A DNA stretch of 35,721 bases from Candidatus Moraniibacteriota bacterium. Its GTDB lineage: Bacteria; Patescibacteriota; Minisyncoccia; Moranbacterales; UBA9337. A program made the translations under genes and the position numbers. The stretch is taken from the NCBI GenBank assembly GCA_028695135.1, contig JAQVJM010000006.1, positions 1 to 35,721 on the forward strand, read 5' to 3'. The notes beneath the pieces are model-generated. The model was not told the DNA's origin, ran no database searches, and worked only from the letters and a program-made list of their open reading frames with translations. Every line of letters begins with the position of its first letter. Within the stretch, counting starts at the first letter, position 1. Positions 8,042-16,333 of the stretch are shown piece after piece.

Positions 8042-8668
8042 ATGAGGAAAAACAAGAGTTATTTCAGTCTGAAAAAAGTCAACAGAATTATCAGGCTTTT
8101 GATCGTTTCCGATCTTTTTGTGGTGGGAGGATTCGCTTTGGTGGCGCCTATTTTTGCCATTTACATAACAAGGACCATTGAAGGAGCCGACTTGGCGGTA
8201 TTGGGGATAGCGGAGGCGATCTATCTGCTTACCAGAAGTGTTTTTCAAGTGCCTTTTGCTATGGTTGTCGATAGGATAAAAGGGGAAAACGATAATTTTT
8301 GGGCGGTGGTGATAGGGCTTTCGATTTATGCAATCGTGCCTTTGCTATATCTTTCGATATCTTTTTCTTGGCAGTTGTATGCGATCCAATTTTTATATGG
8401 CTTGGGTTCCGCCATAGCTGTTCCTTCGTGGATGGCGATATTTATAAAAAATGTCGACAAAAATCACGAAGGACTGGAATGGGGAGTTTACGAAATGTCC
8501 GTCGGTCTGGGCTCGGCGCTGGCGGCTTTTATGGGGGGAGTCTTATCCGAAATCCTCGGATTTGCTCCGGTGTTTTTGATGATTTCCTTCATGTCCTTGG
8601 CGGGAATCGCGATGATTTTTATGATAAGAAAAGATATATATTCGGGAAAATCCAAAATTGGCGGATAA
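8042..8668 (+). CDS. Half-size (about 6 TM) major facilitator superfamily protein
   Basis: 208 aa with MFS N-domain-like features. No continuing MFS C-half in the downstream frames. Confidence 0.7.
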   Translation: MRKNKSYFSLKKVNRIIRLLIVSDLFVVGGFALVAPIFAIYITRTIEGADLAVLGIAEAIYLLTRSVFQVPFAMVVDRIKGENDNFWAVVIGLSIYAIVPLLYLSISFSWQLYAIQFLYGLGSAIAVPSWMAIFIKNVDKNHEGLEWGVYEMSVGLGSALAAFMGGVLSEILGFAPVFLMISFMSLAGIAMIFMIRKDIYSGKSKIGG

Positions 8669-8701
8669 ATGATTTATTTTTTTTAGATTTTTTAGAAGGT
8701 G

Positions 8702-8710
8702 TGCTATAAT
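8702..8710 (+). promoter_or_regulatory. Extended -10 promoter element upstream of the ABC operon
   Basis: TGC-TATAAT about 80 nt upstream of the ABC ATPase start. The -35 is weak. Confidence 0.45.
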
Positions 8711-8790
8711 TACAAGTTAGAGCGATGAAAAAATTGCAATCCGTTTTTTTTATTTTTTAACTTGGTAAAGCTTATACTCAGAAAACAAAA

Positions 8791-10125
8791 ATGGAAGAAA
8801 TTACTACAAAATACGAAGAGGTTATCATTGAGTTGCAAAGTGTCAATTTTATCTATAACAAAGGAAAGGACAATGCCTATCAGGCTCTTTATGATATAAA
8901 CCTCAAAATAAAAAAGAATGACTTTTTGATAATATTCGGTCCGTCCGGATGCGGAAAATCAAGTCTTCTTAACGTCATATCCGGATTGGAATATCCCGAT
9001 GAGGGAGAGGTTTTTGTTCTGGATAAAAAGAGAAGTGAAATGACCAAGAAAGACCAAGTTCAATTTCACAGGAAAACCATAGGCATGATTTTCCAGGCCT
9101 ATAATCTGATTCCCACTCTTAATGTTTTGGACAATGTGGCTATCCCGCAAATTTTCATCAATAAAAGGAAAAAAGAAAGGGAAGCCAGAGCCATGGAGCT
9201 TTTGGATAAATTCGGAATAAAGGAATATGCTGAAAGGATTCCCACCGAACTTTCCGGAGGGCAGCAGCAGAGGATCGGCATTGCTAGGACGCTCATAAAC
9301 GATCAGCCGATCATATTGGCCGATGAGCCGGTGGGAAATTTGGATTCCAAGTCGGCTACCAACGTGATGCACATCCTTAACCGGCTCAATACGGAAGAAA
9401 ACAAAACAATAATAATGGTTTCCCATAATCCGGAAAACATAATCTGGGGAAACCATATCATATATATGAAGGACGGGAGGATCGAAAAAGAAGAATTCAG
9501 GGATATTAAGGGAGATATTACCGAAGTAAACAAGATGAAACAGCAAGATATCACCGATATCGAGGCGCTTCTGAGAAATTTCCAAGGGCTCACCAAAGAG
9601 CAGATCCGCATGATGATAGCTCCCATGAAGGCCAAAATATTGGCGCGGGCGGCCATCTTTGATCTGGAGGAGGATCAGCACAAAAAATTGGAGGATGGCA
9701 TAAGGCAGAGGATCTTAAATACCATCAATCCGAAAGAATTTTTTGACATATTGGACAGGCCGGAAGAGAGAGGAGGAGTGGAGTTAAACGCCAGAACGGC
9801 TCATAAGATATCCGAAAAGGTGGAGGAAATCATAAAGATCGCCCGCATTTCAGGGGACAGGGAGAAGTTTAGCGACGACGAAAGAGCCAGCATCGTTTCC
9901 AAATATATAAGCAATCAGGACGGAGTTTCCATCCAGCCCGATAAATTCAATAATTTGAGAGTCCTCATAAAAAACAGGCTCAACAGCGAAATAAATAGGA
10001 AGGAATTTTCCGAGCTTCTCGATAAGGACAAGGAAGATGGGGGCGCCGGACTGAATAAGCAGACGGCCAAAAAAATCGCCAAGCACATAGATCTGATCCT
10101 GATGATCAGCTACGGAATGACATAG
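8791..10125 (+). CDS. ABC transporter ATP-binding protein (MacB/LolD type) with a C-terminal extension of about 200 aa
   Basis: Walker A GPSGCGKSS, signature LSGGQQQR, Walker B ILADEP, then an unusual extension with two related segments. Confidence 0.93.
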   Translation: MEEITTKYEEVIIELQSVNFIYNKGKDNAYQALYDINLKIKKNDFLIIFGPSGCGKSSLLNVISGLEYPDEGEVFVLDKKRSEMTKKDQVQFHRKTIGMIFQAYNLIPTLNVLDNVAIPQIFINKRKKEREARAMELLDKFGIKEYAERIPTELSGGQQQRIGIARTLINDQPIILADEPVGNLDSKSATNVMHILNRLNTEENKTIIMVSHNPENIIWGNHIIYMKDGRIEKEEFRDIKGDITEVNKMKQQDITDIEALLRNFQGLTKEQIRMMIAPMKAKILARAAIFDLEEDQHKKLEDGIRQRILNTINPKEFFDILDRPEERGGVELNARTAHKISEKVEEIIKIARISGDREKFSDDERASIVSKYISNQDGVSIQPDKFNNLRVLIKNRLNSEINRKEFSELLDKDKEDGGAGLNKQTAKKIAKHIDLILMISYGMT

Positions 10126-10168
10126 TTTTATTTATTTTTTAAGACGAATTTATTTAATTTATTTTTTT

Positions 10169-11344
10169 ATGTTGATTACGGATGTATTCAAAATATCGGC
10201 GCGATCTTTCAAAAATAACCGTTTAAGGACATTTTTGACTGTCGCAGGAATCGGAGTGGGAATCGGATCCATATTCTTTTTGGTTTCCTTGGGATACGGA
10301 GTGCAGAAAGTGGTTTTGGAAAAGATAGCTACCAGCGATTCGCTGCTTTCCTTGGATGTTTTTTCCAGCGATAAGGAAAAACCGATTTCCAGCGAAGATG
10401 TAAATGTTTTGGAGCAAGTGGACGGAGTTTCCAAAATATCTCCGGTTATCAATCAAAAGACAAAGATAAGCGGAAATAATTTTACGACTGATTCCACAAT
10501 AAACATCGTCAACCAGAATTTTTTCAGCTTGGAAGGAATTACTGTGAAAGAGGGAGAGCTTTTTGAAGATTCTGACACGGACAAAATAGTGGTTACCCAG
10601 GCGGTTTTGGATCTATTGCATATCGGCGAAGATGATTTTGAAGGCAGGAAAATAACCATAGTCATAGAAGCGGCAGAGAACGGTTCGGCCAAAATGGTTG
10701 AAAGGACGTATGAGGTCATAGGATCCATAAAAGACAAATCAAAAGCCAATATCTACGTTCCCAGCAGTTCGGTCCGGGATCTCGGGTTTAGCAGTTTTAG
10801 CAGGATAAAGGTGAAAGCTTCTTCCGACGGGCAGGTTGATGCGGTAAGAAACTCTTTGATGGAGAAGGGATATTTTGTTTCTGCAATTTCCGATACGGTC
10901 GATCAGACGAGAAAAATATTCCGAGTGATCCAAATAGTTCTTCTCTCATTCGGAATGCTGGCTTTGATAGTAAGTGCCATAGGAATGTTTAATACTATGA
11001 CCATTTCTCTTTTGGAAAGGACCCAAGAGATCGCCATTATGAAATCTTTGGGGGCTTCGGTGATCGATATCTGGAGCATGTTTTTGGCGGAATCGGTCTT
11101 GATCGGATTTTCGGGAGGAACGATGGGAGTGGCGCTGGGATACGCGTCGACCGAAGCTTTTAATCTGCTTCTAAATTTTATAGCCACCCGGTTCGGGGGA
11201 GCGAGCGTCGATCTTTTCGCAATACCGATATGGTTCGTTTTCTTCATAGTGGTTTTTTCCACGGCAGTAGGATTGATTACCGGATTTTATCCGGCCAGAA
11301 GGGCGGCCAATCTGGACACTTTGGAGGCGCTCAGATATAAATAA
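10169..11344 (+). CDS. ABC transporter permease (MacB/FtsX family)
   Basis: N-terminal SFKNNRLRTFLTVAGIGVGIGSIFFLVSLGYG, periplasmic MacB_PCD-like region, C-terminal FtsX helices with LLERTQEIAIMKSLGAS and FYPARRAANLDTLEALRYK. Confidence 0.93.
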   Translation: MLITDVFKISARSFKNNRLRTFLTVAGIGVGIGSIFFLVSLGYGVQKVVLEKIATSDSLLSLDVFSSDKEKPISSEDVNVLEQVDGVSKISPVINQKTKISGNNFTTDSTINIVNQNFFSLEGITVKEGELFEDSDTDKIVVTQAVLDLLHIGEDDFEGRKITIVIEAAENGSAKMVERTYEVIGSIKDKSKANIYVPSSSVRDLGFSSFSRIKVKASSDGQVDAVRNSLMEKGYFVSAISDTVDQTRKIFRVIQIVLLSFGMLALIVSAIGMFNTMTISLLERTQEIAIMKSLGASVIDIWSMFLAESVLIGFSGGTMGVALGYASTEAFNLLLNFIATRFGGASVDLFAIPIWFVFFIVVFSTAVGLITGFYPARRAANLDTLEALRYK

Positions 11345-11365
11345 TTATTTTTTTAATCAAACAAT

Positions 11366-11938
11366 ATGAAATTTTACAAAGATACGTTGGAAATAATATT
11401 TTTTGCCAGAGCCGGTCAGGGAGCGAAAAGCGCGGCTGAGATTTTGGCGCAAGCGGCGGTTGCGGAAGGAAAACATATACAAGCCTTCCCTTATTACGGT
11501 CCGGAAAGGAGCGGTGCGCCTACGAAAGCTTACGTAAGAATCTCTTCAAGACCCATCCGAACCCATGAACCGATTACCGACCCCGATCTGGTGGTGGTGA
11601 TGGACGATACTCTTCTAAAAACCGAAAATGTTACCAAAAATCTTGATGAAAACGAATCTTTGATAGTGAACACCAAAAAGACGGAAGAAGAAATCCGTAA
11701 ATTGGCCAAAGGATTCAAGGGTAACATAAAAACCATCGATGCTATCGGAATAGCCGAAGACACCATCGGCCAGCCCCGCCCGAACGGAGTGATGCTGGGG
11801 AAAATAGTGAGCGTCATCAAGGTTGTCAAGCTGGAAAATGTTTTCGATCAGTTCAGGAAAATATTCGAGAAGAAAGTGGGCAAAGCGATCACCCAGAAAA
11901 ATATTCTGGCTATAGAGAGGGGGCACGATTCTTTGTAA
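11366..11938 (+). CDS. porG: Pyruvate/2-oxoacid:ferredoxin oxidoreductase gamma subunit
   Basis: EIIFFARAGQGAKSAAEILAQAAVAEGKHIQAFPYYGPERSGAPTKAYVRIS. Confidence 0.93.
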   Translation: MKFYKDTLEIIFFARAGQGAKSAAEILAQAAVAEGKHIQAFPYYGPERSGAPTKAYVRISSRPIRTHEPITDPDLVVVMDDTLLKTENVTKNLDENESLIVNTKKTEEEIRKLAKGFKGNIKTIDAIGIAEDTIGQPRPNGVMLGKIVSVIKVVKLENVFDQFRKIFEKKVGKAITQKNILAIERGHDSL

Positions 11939-11988
11939 TCTTTACTAATTACTAATAAAATACGAATATAACTAATTAGAATTTTTTA

Positions 11989-12375
11989 ATGGCCATGAGA
12001 AATTATTTAATTTATAAAGACGAATGTTATAGGATAATAGGTTTGATTTTTTAAATATTTAATGAAATAGGATAAGAGCACAAGGAAGAATTCTATCAAA
12101 AAGCTGTAGCGAATATTTTTTCGGAAAATAATATAAAATTTAAGGAGCAATTAAAATCCAAAGTTAAGTTTAAGGGCAGAGAAGCGGGATATTACATATT
12201 TGATTTCTTAGTTTTTGATAAAATAGTTGTTGAACTGAAACAGAAGAATTATTTTTCCAGTAAAGACATTGATCAATTATATTCTTATTTGAAAGCAAAA
12301 GACATAAAATTGGGCATTTTGGTCTATTTTACAAAGGAGGGGATACGTTATAAAAGAATAGTAAATTTAAATTGA
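11989..12375 (+). pseudogene. GxxExxY-family protein, disrupted by two in-frame TAA stops
   Basis: One frame reads MAMRNYLIYKDECYRIIGLIF*IFNEIG*EHKEEFYQKAVANIFSENNIKFKEQLKSKVKFKGREAGYYIFDFLVFDKIVVELKQKNYFSSKDIDQLYSYLKAKDIKLGILVYFTKEGIRYKRIVNLN*. Stops at 12052 and 12073. The rest resembles the GxxExxY family. Confidence 0.75.
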
Positions 12376-12414
12376 AATTAATATATTAGTAAAAATTAGT
12401 AATTGTAATAATTT

Positions 12415-12678
12415 ATGAATAAAGGATCAATCTTAAAGCACAAGATAAAAAATGCGGCAGATACTGGCGCGTGGAGGAACCAATCTCCTTATTTAGATAA
12501 GAAGACCTGTATCGGTTGCGGGAACTGCGTCAAATATTGTCCGGATGCCTGCATCGTTCTCAGAGAAGCCGTAAAAAAAGGGAAAAAAGTGAAATTCGCC
12601 AATATCGACAAAAAATTCTGCAAGGGTTGCGGGGTGTGCGCGCAAGTCTGCCCGGTAAAAGCGATTGCTATGAAGTAA
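12415..12678 (+). CDS. porD: 2-oxoacid:ferredoxin oxidoreductase delta subunit (2x[4Fe-4S] ferredoxin)
   Basis: CIGCGNCVKYCPDAC and CKGCGVCAQVCPVKA motifs, operon context. Confidence 0.95.
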   Translation: MNKGSILKHKIKNAADTGAWRNQSPYLDKKTCIGCGNCVKYCPDACIVLREAVKKGKKVKFANIDKKFCKGCGVCAQVCPVKAIAMK

Positions 12679-12740
12679 GAGGGAAAAATATGGCTCATGA
12701 TCCATGATTTTATATTTTAAAAAAATAAATAAGATAAAAG

Positions 12741-13907
12741 ATGAAAAATAATAAATACAAAAAAGCTTTAACGGGAGGCGCGGCAGCCGCCGAAGCTTTG
12801 CGCCAGATAAATCCTGATGTGGCGCCGGTCTATCCGATCACGCCCCAAACTCCGATAATAGAAACTTTTGCCAAATTTTGCGCCGACGGAAAAGCGCGGA
12901 CGGAAATAATGACCGCCGAGTCCGAGCACAGCGCCATAAGCGCGGCCGTGGGATCGCAAGCGGCCGGAGCCAGAACCGTCACCGCCACCAGCTCCCAAGG
13001 ACTGGCGCTTATGAACGAGATTCTCTATATCGCCAGCGGGATGCGCCTGCCGATCGTGATGCTTATTTCGGCCAGAGCCTTGAGCGCGCCGATAAATATC
13101 CATGGCGACCACAGCGATGTGATGGGTGCGCGCGATACAGGCTGGATACAATTATTTTCAGAAAATTCCCAGGAAGTCTATGATAATACCATCATCGGTA
13201 CGAAATTGGCAGAAAGATCAGAACTGCCGATCATGGTCATAATGGACGGATTCACCACTTCCCACAGCGTGGAAAATTTGGAAATGCTTCCTGACGGCAC
13301 GGTGAGAAAATTTGTCGGAAGATATAAGAATAAGGAAGCGCTTTTGAATGTAAAAAAACCTCATACTTTCGGCCCGGTGTCGCTTCCTGATTCGTATTTC
13401 GAATTAAAGATCGATCAGGATGAAGCTATGAAAGAAGTTTTAAAAAATTATGAGGAGACAGCCGGAGAATTCAAGGAAGTCTCCGGAAGAGACTATGAGC
13501 TTATTGAAGAATACAGAGCCAAGGACGCCGATCACATTCTTGTTTTGATCGGATCGACCGCCGGAACCGCCAAGGATGTGGTTGATAATATCAGGGAGAA
13601 AGGGGAGAAGGTCGGACTTGTGAAAATAAAACTTTTCAGGCCTTTTCCTTACAAGGAGGTTGCTGTGGCTGTTTCAAAAGCCAAAAGTATCGCGGTTATG
13701 GACAGATCTATATCTTTCGGCTCTGTTCCGCCTCTCTATTCTGAAATAATAAATAGCGTCAAAGATTGTGATCTGCGGGTTGCGAGCTACGTTTACGCTT
13801 TAGGCGGACGGGATATTTTTACCAAGGATATCGAGAGAGTCTTTGAAGATCTGATTTCTGGAAATATTTCTGATAAGACGGAATACTTAAACGCTAAGAC
13901 GCAATGA
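12741..13907 (+). CDS. porA: 2-oxoacid:ferredoxin oxidoreductase alpha subunit
   Basis: VYPITPQTPIIETFAKF, ESEHSAISAAVGSQAAGARTVTATSSQGLALMNEILYIASGMRLPIVM. Confidence 0.96.
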   Translation: MKNNKYKKALTGGAAAAEALRQINPDVAPVYPITPQTPIIETFAKFCADGKARTEIMTAESEHSAISAAVGSQAAGARTVTATSSQGLALMNEILYIASGMRLPIVMLISARALSAPINIHGDHSDVMGARDTGWIQLFSENSQEVYDNTIIGTKLAERSELPIMVIMDGFTTSHSVENLEMLPDGTVRKFVGRYKNKEALLNVKKPHTFGPVSLPDSYFELKIDQDEAMKEVLKNYEETAGEFKEVSGRDYELIEEYRAKDADHILVLIGSTAGTAKDVVDNIREKGEKVGLVKIKLFRPFPYKEVAVAVSKAKSIAVMDRSISFGSVPPLYSEIINSVKDCDLRVASYVYALGGRDIFTKDIERVFEDLISGNISDKTEYLNAKTQ

Positions 13908-13908
13908 T

Positions 13909-14187
13909 ATGGATAATATGCAAATTTGTCCTCAGGTTTGCGTGGAACAGATAAAAGTATCCTTTACTGTCATAGGATTTGTATTTGTCTTTTTTTCTTT
14001 TTTGACAATTTATTTATTGAAGAACAAATTGACTAGAAAAGCACTAATTTTCCTAGTTGCGGCTTCAACAATATTATTTATATTATTATTAAATTTTAAA
14101 TATGATGCATGCGCCAGCGGTTGTTCTTCTAGCGGTCTTAGCTTGGGAGAAATTAAACCTGTCCCATCATGGTTTATAAATCATTAA
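13909..14187 (+). CDS. Small Cys-containing membrane protein, hypothetical
   Basis: 92 aa with two hydrophobic helices, N-terminal CPQVC and C-terminal CASGC. Starts 1 nt after porA stop. Confidence 0.65.
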   Translation: MDNMQICPQVCVEQIKVSFTVIGFVFVFFSFLTIYLLKNKLTRKALIFLVAASTILFILLLNFKYDACASGCSSSGLSLGEIKPVPSWFINH

Positions 14188-14228
14188 TTTTAAGGATAAT
14201 TCTTATTAATATCTTTAATAAAAATAAA

Positions 14229-15149
14229 ATGAATAAAAAATTGACTGAAAAATTTTATCCGGGACACGCGACCTGCGCAGGATGCGGAATTCCGGCGATC
14301 GTGAGGCACGTCTTGGACGAAGCGGATTGTCCCGTGGTCGTGATAAACGCCACGGGTTGCCTTGAGGTGACTTCGACGCTTTATCCTTATAGCGCTTGGA
14401 AAGTTCCCTATATCCACAACGCTTTTGAAAACGCGGCGGCTACTGCGGCGGGAGTGGAAACCGCTTACCGGGCGCTCAAAAAAAAGGGAAAAATAAAAGA
14501 TAAGATGAAGTTCGTGGTGTTTGCAGGAGACGGAGGGACTTTTGATATCGGCCTGCAAGCTCTCTCCGGAATGCTTGAGCGCGGACACGATGTCCTTTAT
14601 GTGGCTTACGACAATGAAGGATATATGAATACGGGCGGACAACGCTCGAGCGCCACTCCCGTGGGAGCGGATATGGAAACCACTCCGGCGGGAAAGAAGT
14701 CCTCGGGAAACAAGCTTCCCAGAAAAGACATGATGGAGATAGTCAAAAGCCATCACATCAAATATCTGGCCCAGGCCAATGTCGCCTATATCGAAGATCT
14801 GAGGAAAAAGGCCAGAAAGGCGCTGGAAACGGAAGGACCGTCCTTCCTTCTGGTTCTACAGCCCTGCACCAATGTTTGGAAATTTCCGACTTCCGATTAT
14901 GTAAAAATCGGAAAACTTGCGACTGAGACCAATTACTGGCCTCTTTACGAGATCGAAGACGGAAGATATATTTTGAATCTAAAAATTGAAAAACCGAAAA
15001 AGATTGAAGAATATCTAAAGACGCAAAAAAGGTTCGGACATCTTTTGAGTCCCAAGAACAAAGAGCTGGTGAAAAATATCCAGGAAAATATAAACAGGGA
15101 ATGGGAAGGGTTGATTGAAAGGGAAAATGGTGGGATAGTAGAGCAGTAA
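14229..15149 (+). CDS. porB: 2-oxoacid:ferredoxin oxidoreductase beta subunit (TPP-binding)
   Basis: GHATCAGCGIPAIVRHV, GDGGTFDIGLQALSGMLERGHDVLYVAYDNEGYMNTGGQRSSATP. ATG at 14229 preferred over the ORF-track start at 14169, which overlaps the upstream gene. Confidence 0.96.
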   Translation: MNKKLTEKFYPGHATCAGCGIPAIVRHVLDEADCPVVVINATGCLEVTSTLYPYSAWKVPYIHNAFENAAATAAGVETAYRALKKKGKIKDKMKFVVFAGDGGTFDIGLQALSGMLERGHDVLYVAYDNEGYMNTGGQRSSATPVGADMETTPAGKKSSGNKLPRKDMMEIVKSHHIKYLAQANVAYIEDLRKKARKALETEGPSFLLVLQPCTNVWKFPTSDYVKIGKLATETNYWPLYEIEDGRYILNLKIEKPKKIEEYLKTQKRFGHLLSPKNKELVKNIQENINREWEGLIERENGGIVEQ

Positions 15150-15201
15150 GGCGGTAAAACTGCAATGCCATGTCGGCGATGCTTATTTTTTAAATTTTTT
15201 T

Positions 15202-15543
15202 ATGAAAATAGTAAGAGATAAAATTTCAGTCGAAGAGCTCAAGGAAATGTCGGAAAGGATGTTCGGCAATCTGGTCAAAGCGGTCGTAGATGTTAAGAAG
15301 GAAATTATGGCCGTGGACGCTGAACTGCATGCCGACCAGGAAGCTTTTCTTTTAGAAGAGGGATCCGAGCAAAAAGATTTGTGGGGAATAAACTTGTATC
15401 CGGAAATGAAAGGCGATGATTTTATCGAATTTGATTCGATGATAAATCTGCGTCCGTCGCAGGATAACAGGAGCCGAGGCGTAGATGATTCCGAACTGCA
15501 GAAAAGGATAATTGAAATAGTCTATAAATTAGTGGAAAGATAA
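15202..15543 (+). CDS. DUF5674 family protein
   Basis: MKIVRDKISVEELKEMSERMFGNLVKAVVDVKKEIMAVDAELHADQEAFLLEEGSEQKDLWGINLYPE...EFDSMINLRPSQDNRSR pattern. Confidence 0.8.
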   Translation: MKIVRDKISVEELKEMSERMFGNLVKAVVDVKKEIMAVDAELHADQEAFLLEEGSEQKDLWGINLYPEMKGDDFIEFDSMINLRPSQDNRSRGVDDSELQKRIIEIVYKLVER

Positions 15544-15548
15544 TTTTT

Positions 15549-15890
15549 ATGGAAGAGATCCAGCACAAAAATTTAGCCGGAGGAGAATGGCTCAAGCTTT
15601 CTTTTTTCGAGCAGATGGCCAATGTCGGAAGCGAGGTAGAAAGATCGATTATCTGGAAGGATAAGAATAATAGAGAATATAGCCGAATAGCATTTGAAAG
15701 AGCGCTGGAGCTTTTGGATCTGACGATTGCCGATCCCAAGAATAAAAAACGTCTCAAAGAGCTTCTGCGCGTGCGCGAATGTCTGGCCGACCATTTCGTC
15801 TTTGAAAATGAGTATGCTTCAACAGACAAAAACTGGCAAAATTATTTTTTCGTTTTCAACTGGGCGGCGAGGACAAGGAATAAAATGTAA
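15549..15890 (+). CDS. Hypothetical protein (short helical protein)
   Basis: 113-aa ORF immediately downstream of the DUF5674 gene. Confidence 0.65.
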   Translation: MEEIQHKNLAGGEWLKLSFFEQMANVGSEVERSIIWKDKNNREYSRIAFERALELLDLTIADPKNKKRLKELLRVRECLADHFVFENEYASTDKNWQNYFFVFNWAARTRNKM

Positions 15891-15927
15891 AATCGGAGTC
15901 AAATTTAAATTTTCCAGTTTTAACGCT

Positions 15928-15963
15928 TGAGCCATGAGCGAGATTCGAAATCGCGGCCTACGA
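15928..15963 (-). pseudogene. tRNA 3'-half-like segment (minus strand) without a recognisable 5' acceptor half
   Basis: Reverse complement TTCGT-AGGCC-GCGAT-TTCGAAT-CTCGC-TCATGGC-TCA has V-loop, T-arm and acceptor in the same spacing as the tRNA at 16338..16369. No GCCATGA 5' acceptor strand was found nearby. Confidence 0.5.
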
Positions 15964-15993
15964 ATGGAGTTTATCCGCTTGCCTCGGCGAGCG
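15964..15993 (-). repeat. 30-nt palindrome-containing repeat, inverted copy of 16304..16333
   Basis: Minus strand CGCTCGCCGAGGCAAGCGGATAAACTCCAT is identical over 30 nt to plus-strand 16304..16333. Confidence 0.85.
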
Positions 15994-16040
15994 GAAATGC
16001 TTTACCCCGCCAGCCCTGAGACTATAATCGGACTTGCTAT

Positions 16041-16074
16041 CAATTTGTCAAAATTTTAATTTTGCGACAAATTG
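16041..16074. other. Strong hairpin in the tRNA locus
   Basis: CAATTTGTC...GACAAATTG 9-bp stem with inner AAAATT-TT-AATTTT. Confidence 0.55.
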
Positions 16075-16200
16075 GAATCTGCCTCTGGCGGAAACCCTAT
16101 TTTTTCGTCTAGACTAATTTTTATTTTTATGCATAATTAAATAGAGCTGAGCGAATCAGCCACCTTAGCTCAGTTGGCAGACCTTCCCGCCATTGCCTAA

Positions 16201-16273
16201 GCCCACGTAGCTCAGTTGGTAGAGCGACGCACTCGTAACGCGTAGGTCATCGGTTCAATCCCGGTCGTGGGCT
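16201..16273 (+). tRNA. tRNA-Thr (anticodon CGT), nested inside the outer interrupted tRNA
   Basis: GCCCACG-TA-GCTC-AGTTGGTA-GAGC-G-ACGCA-CTCGTAA-CGCGT-AGGTC-ATCGG-TTCAATC-CCGGT-CGTGGGC-T. Full cloverleaf; one A/C mismatch at the base of the anticodon loop. Confidence 0.92.
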
Positions 16274-16303
16274 CAGGCTTAGGCAGGCGGGGCGACGCAC
16301 TTA

Positions 16304-16333
16304 CGCTCGCCGAGGCAAGCGGATAAACTCCAT
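16304..16333 (+). repeat. 30-nt palindrome-containing repeat at the anticodon-loop region of the outer tRNA
   Basis: CGCT-c-GCC-ga-GGC-a-AGCG hairpin followed by GATAAACTCCAT. Exact inverted copy at 15964..15993. Confidence 0.85.

Noticed and set aside
8299-8709. Plus-strand 136-aa ORF overlapping the MFS gene in another frame
   Set aside because: Out-of-frame translation of the MFS half-transporter. Composition is not protein-like.
12052-12075. The two TAA codons considered as evidence for stop-codon reassignment
   Set aside because: Many other genes in the window end normally at TAA (for example 904, 2103 and 5544 region genes), and two nonsense codons in one small accessory ORF fit pseudogenisation better.
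12768-13151. 127-aa minus-strand ORF antisense to porA
   Set aside because: Overlaps a well-supported porA. No domain recognised.
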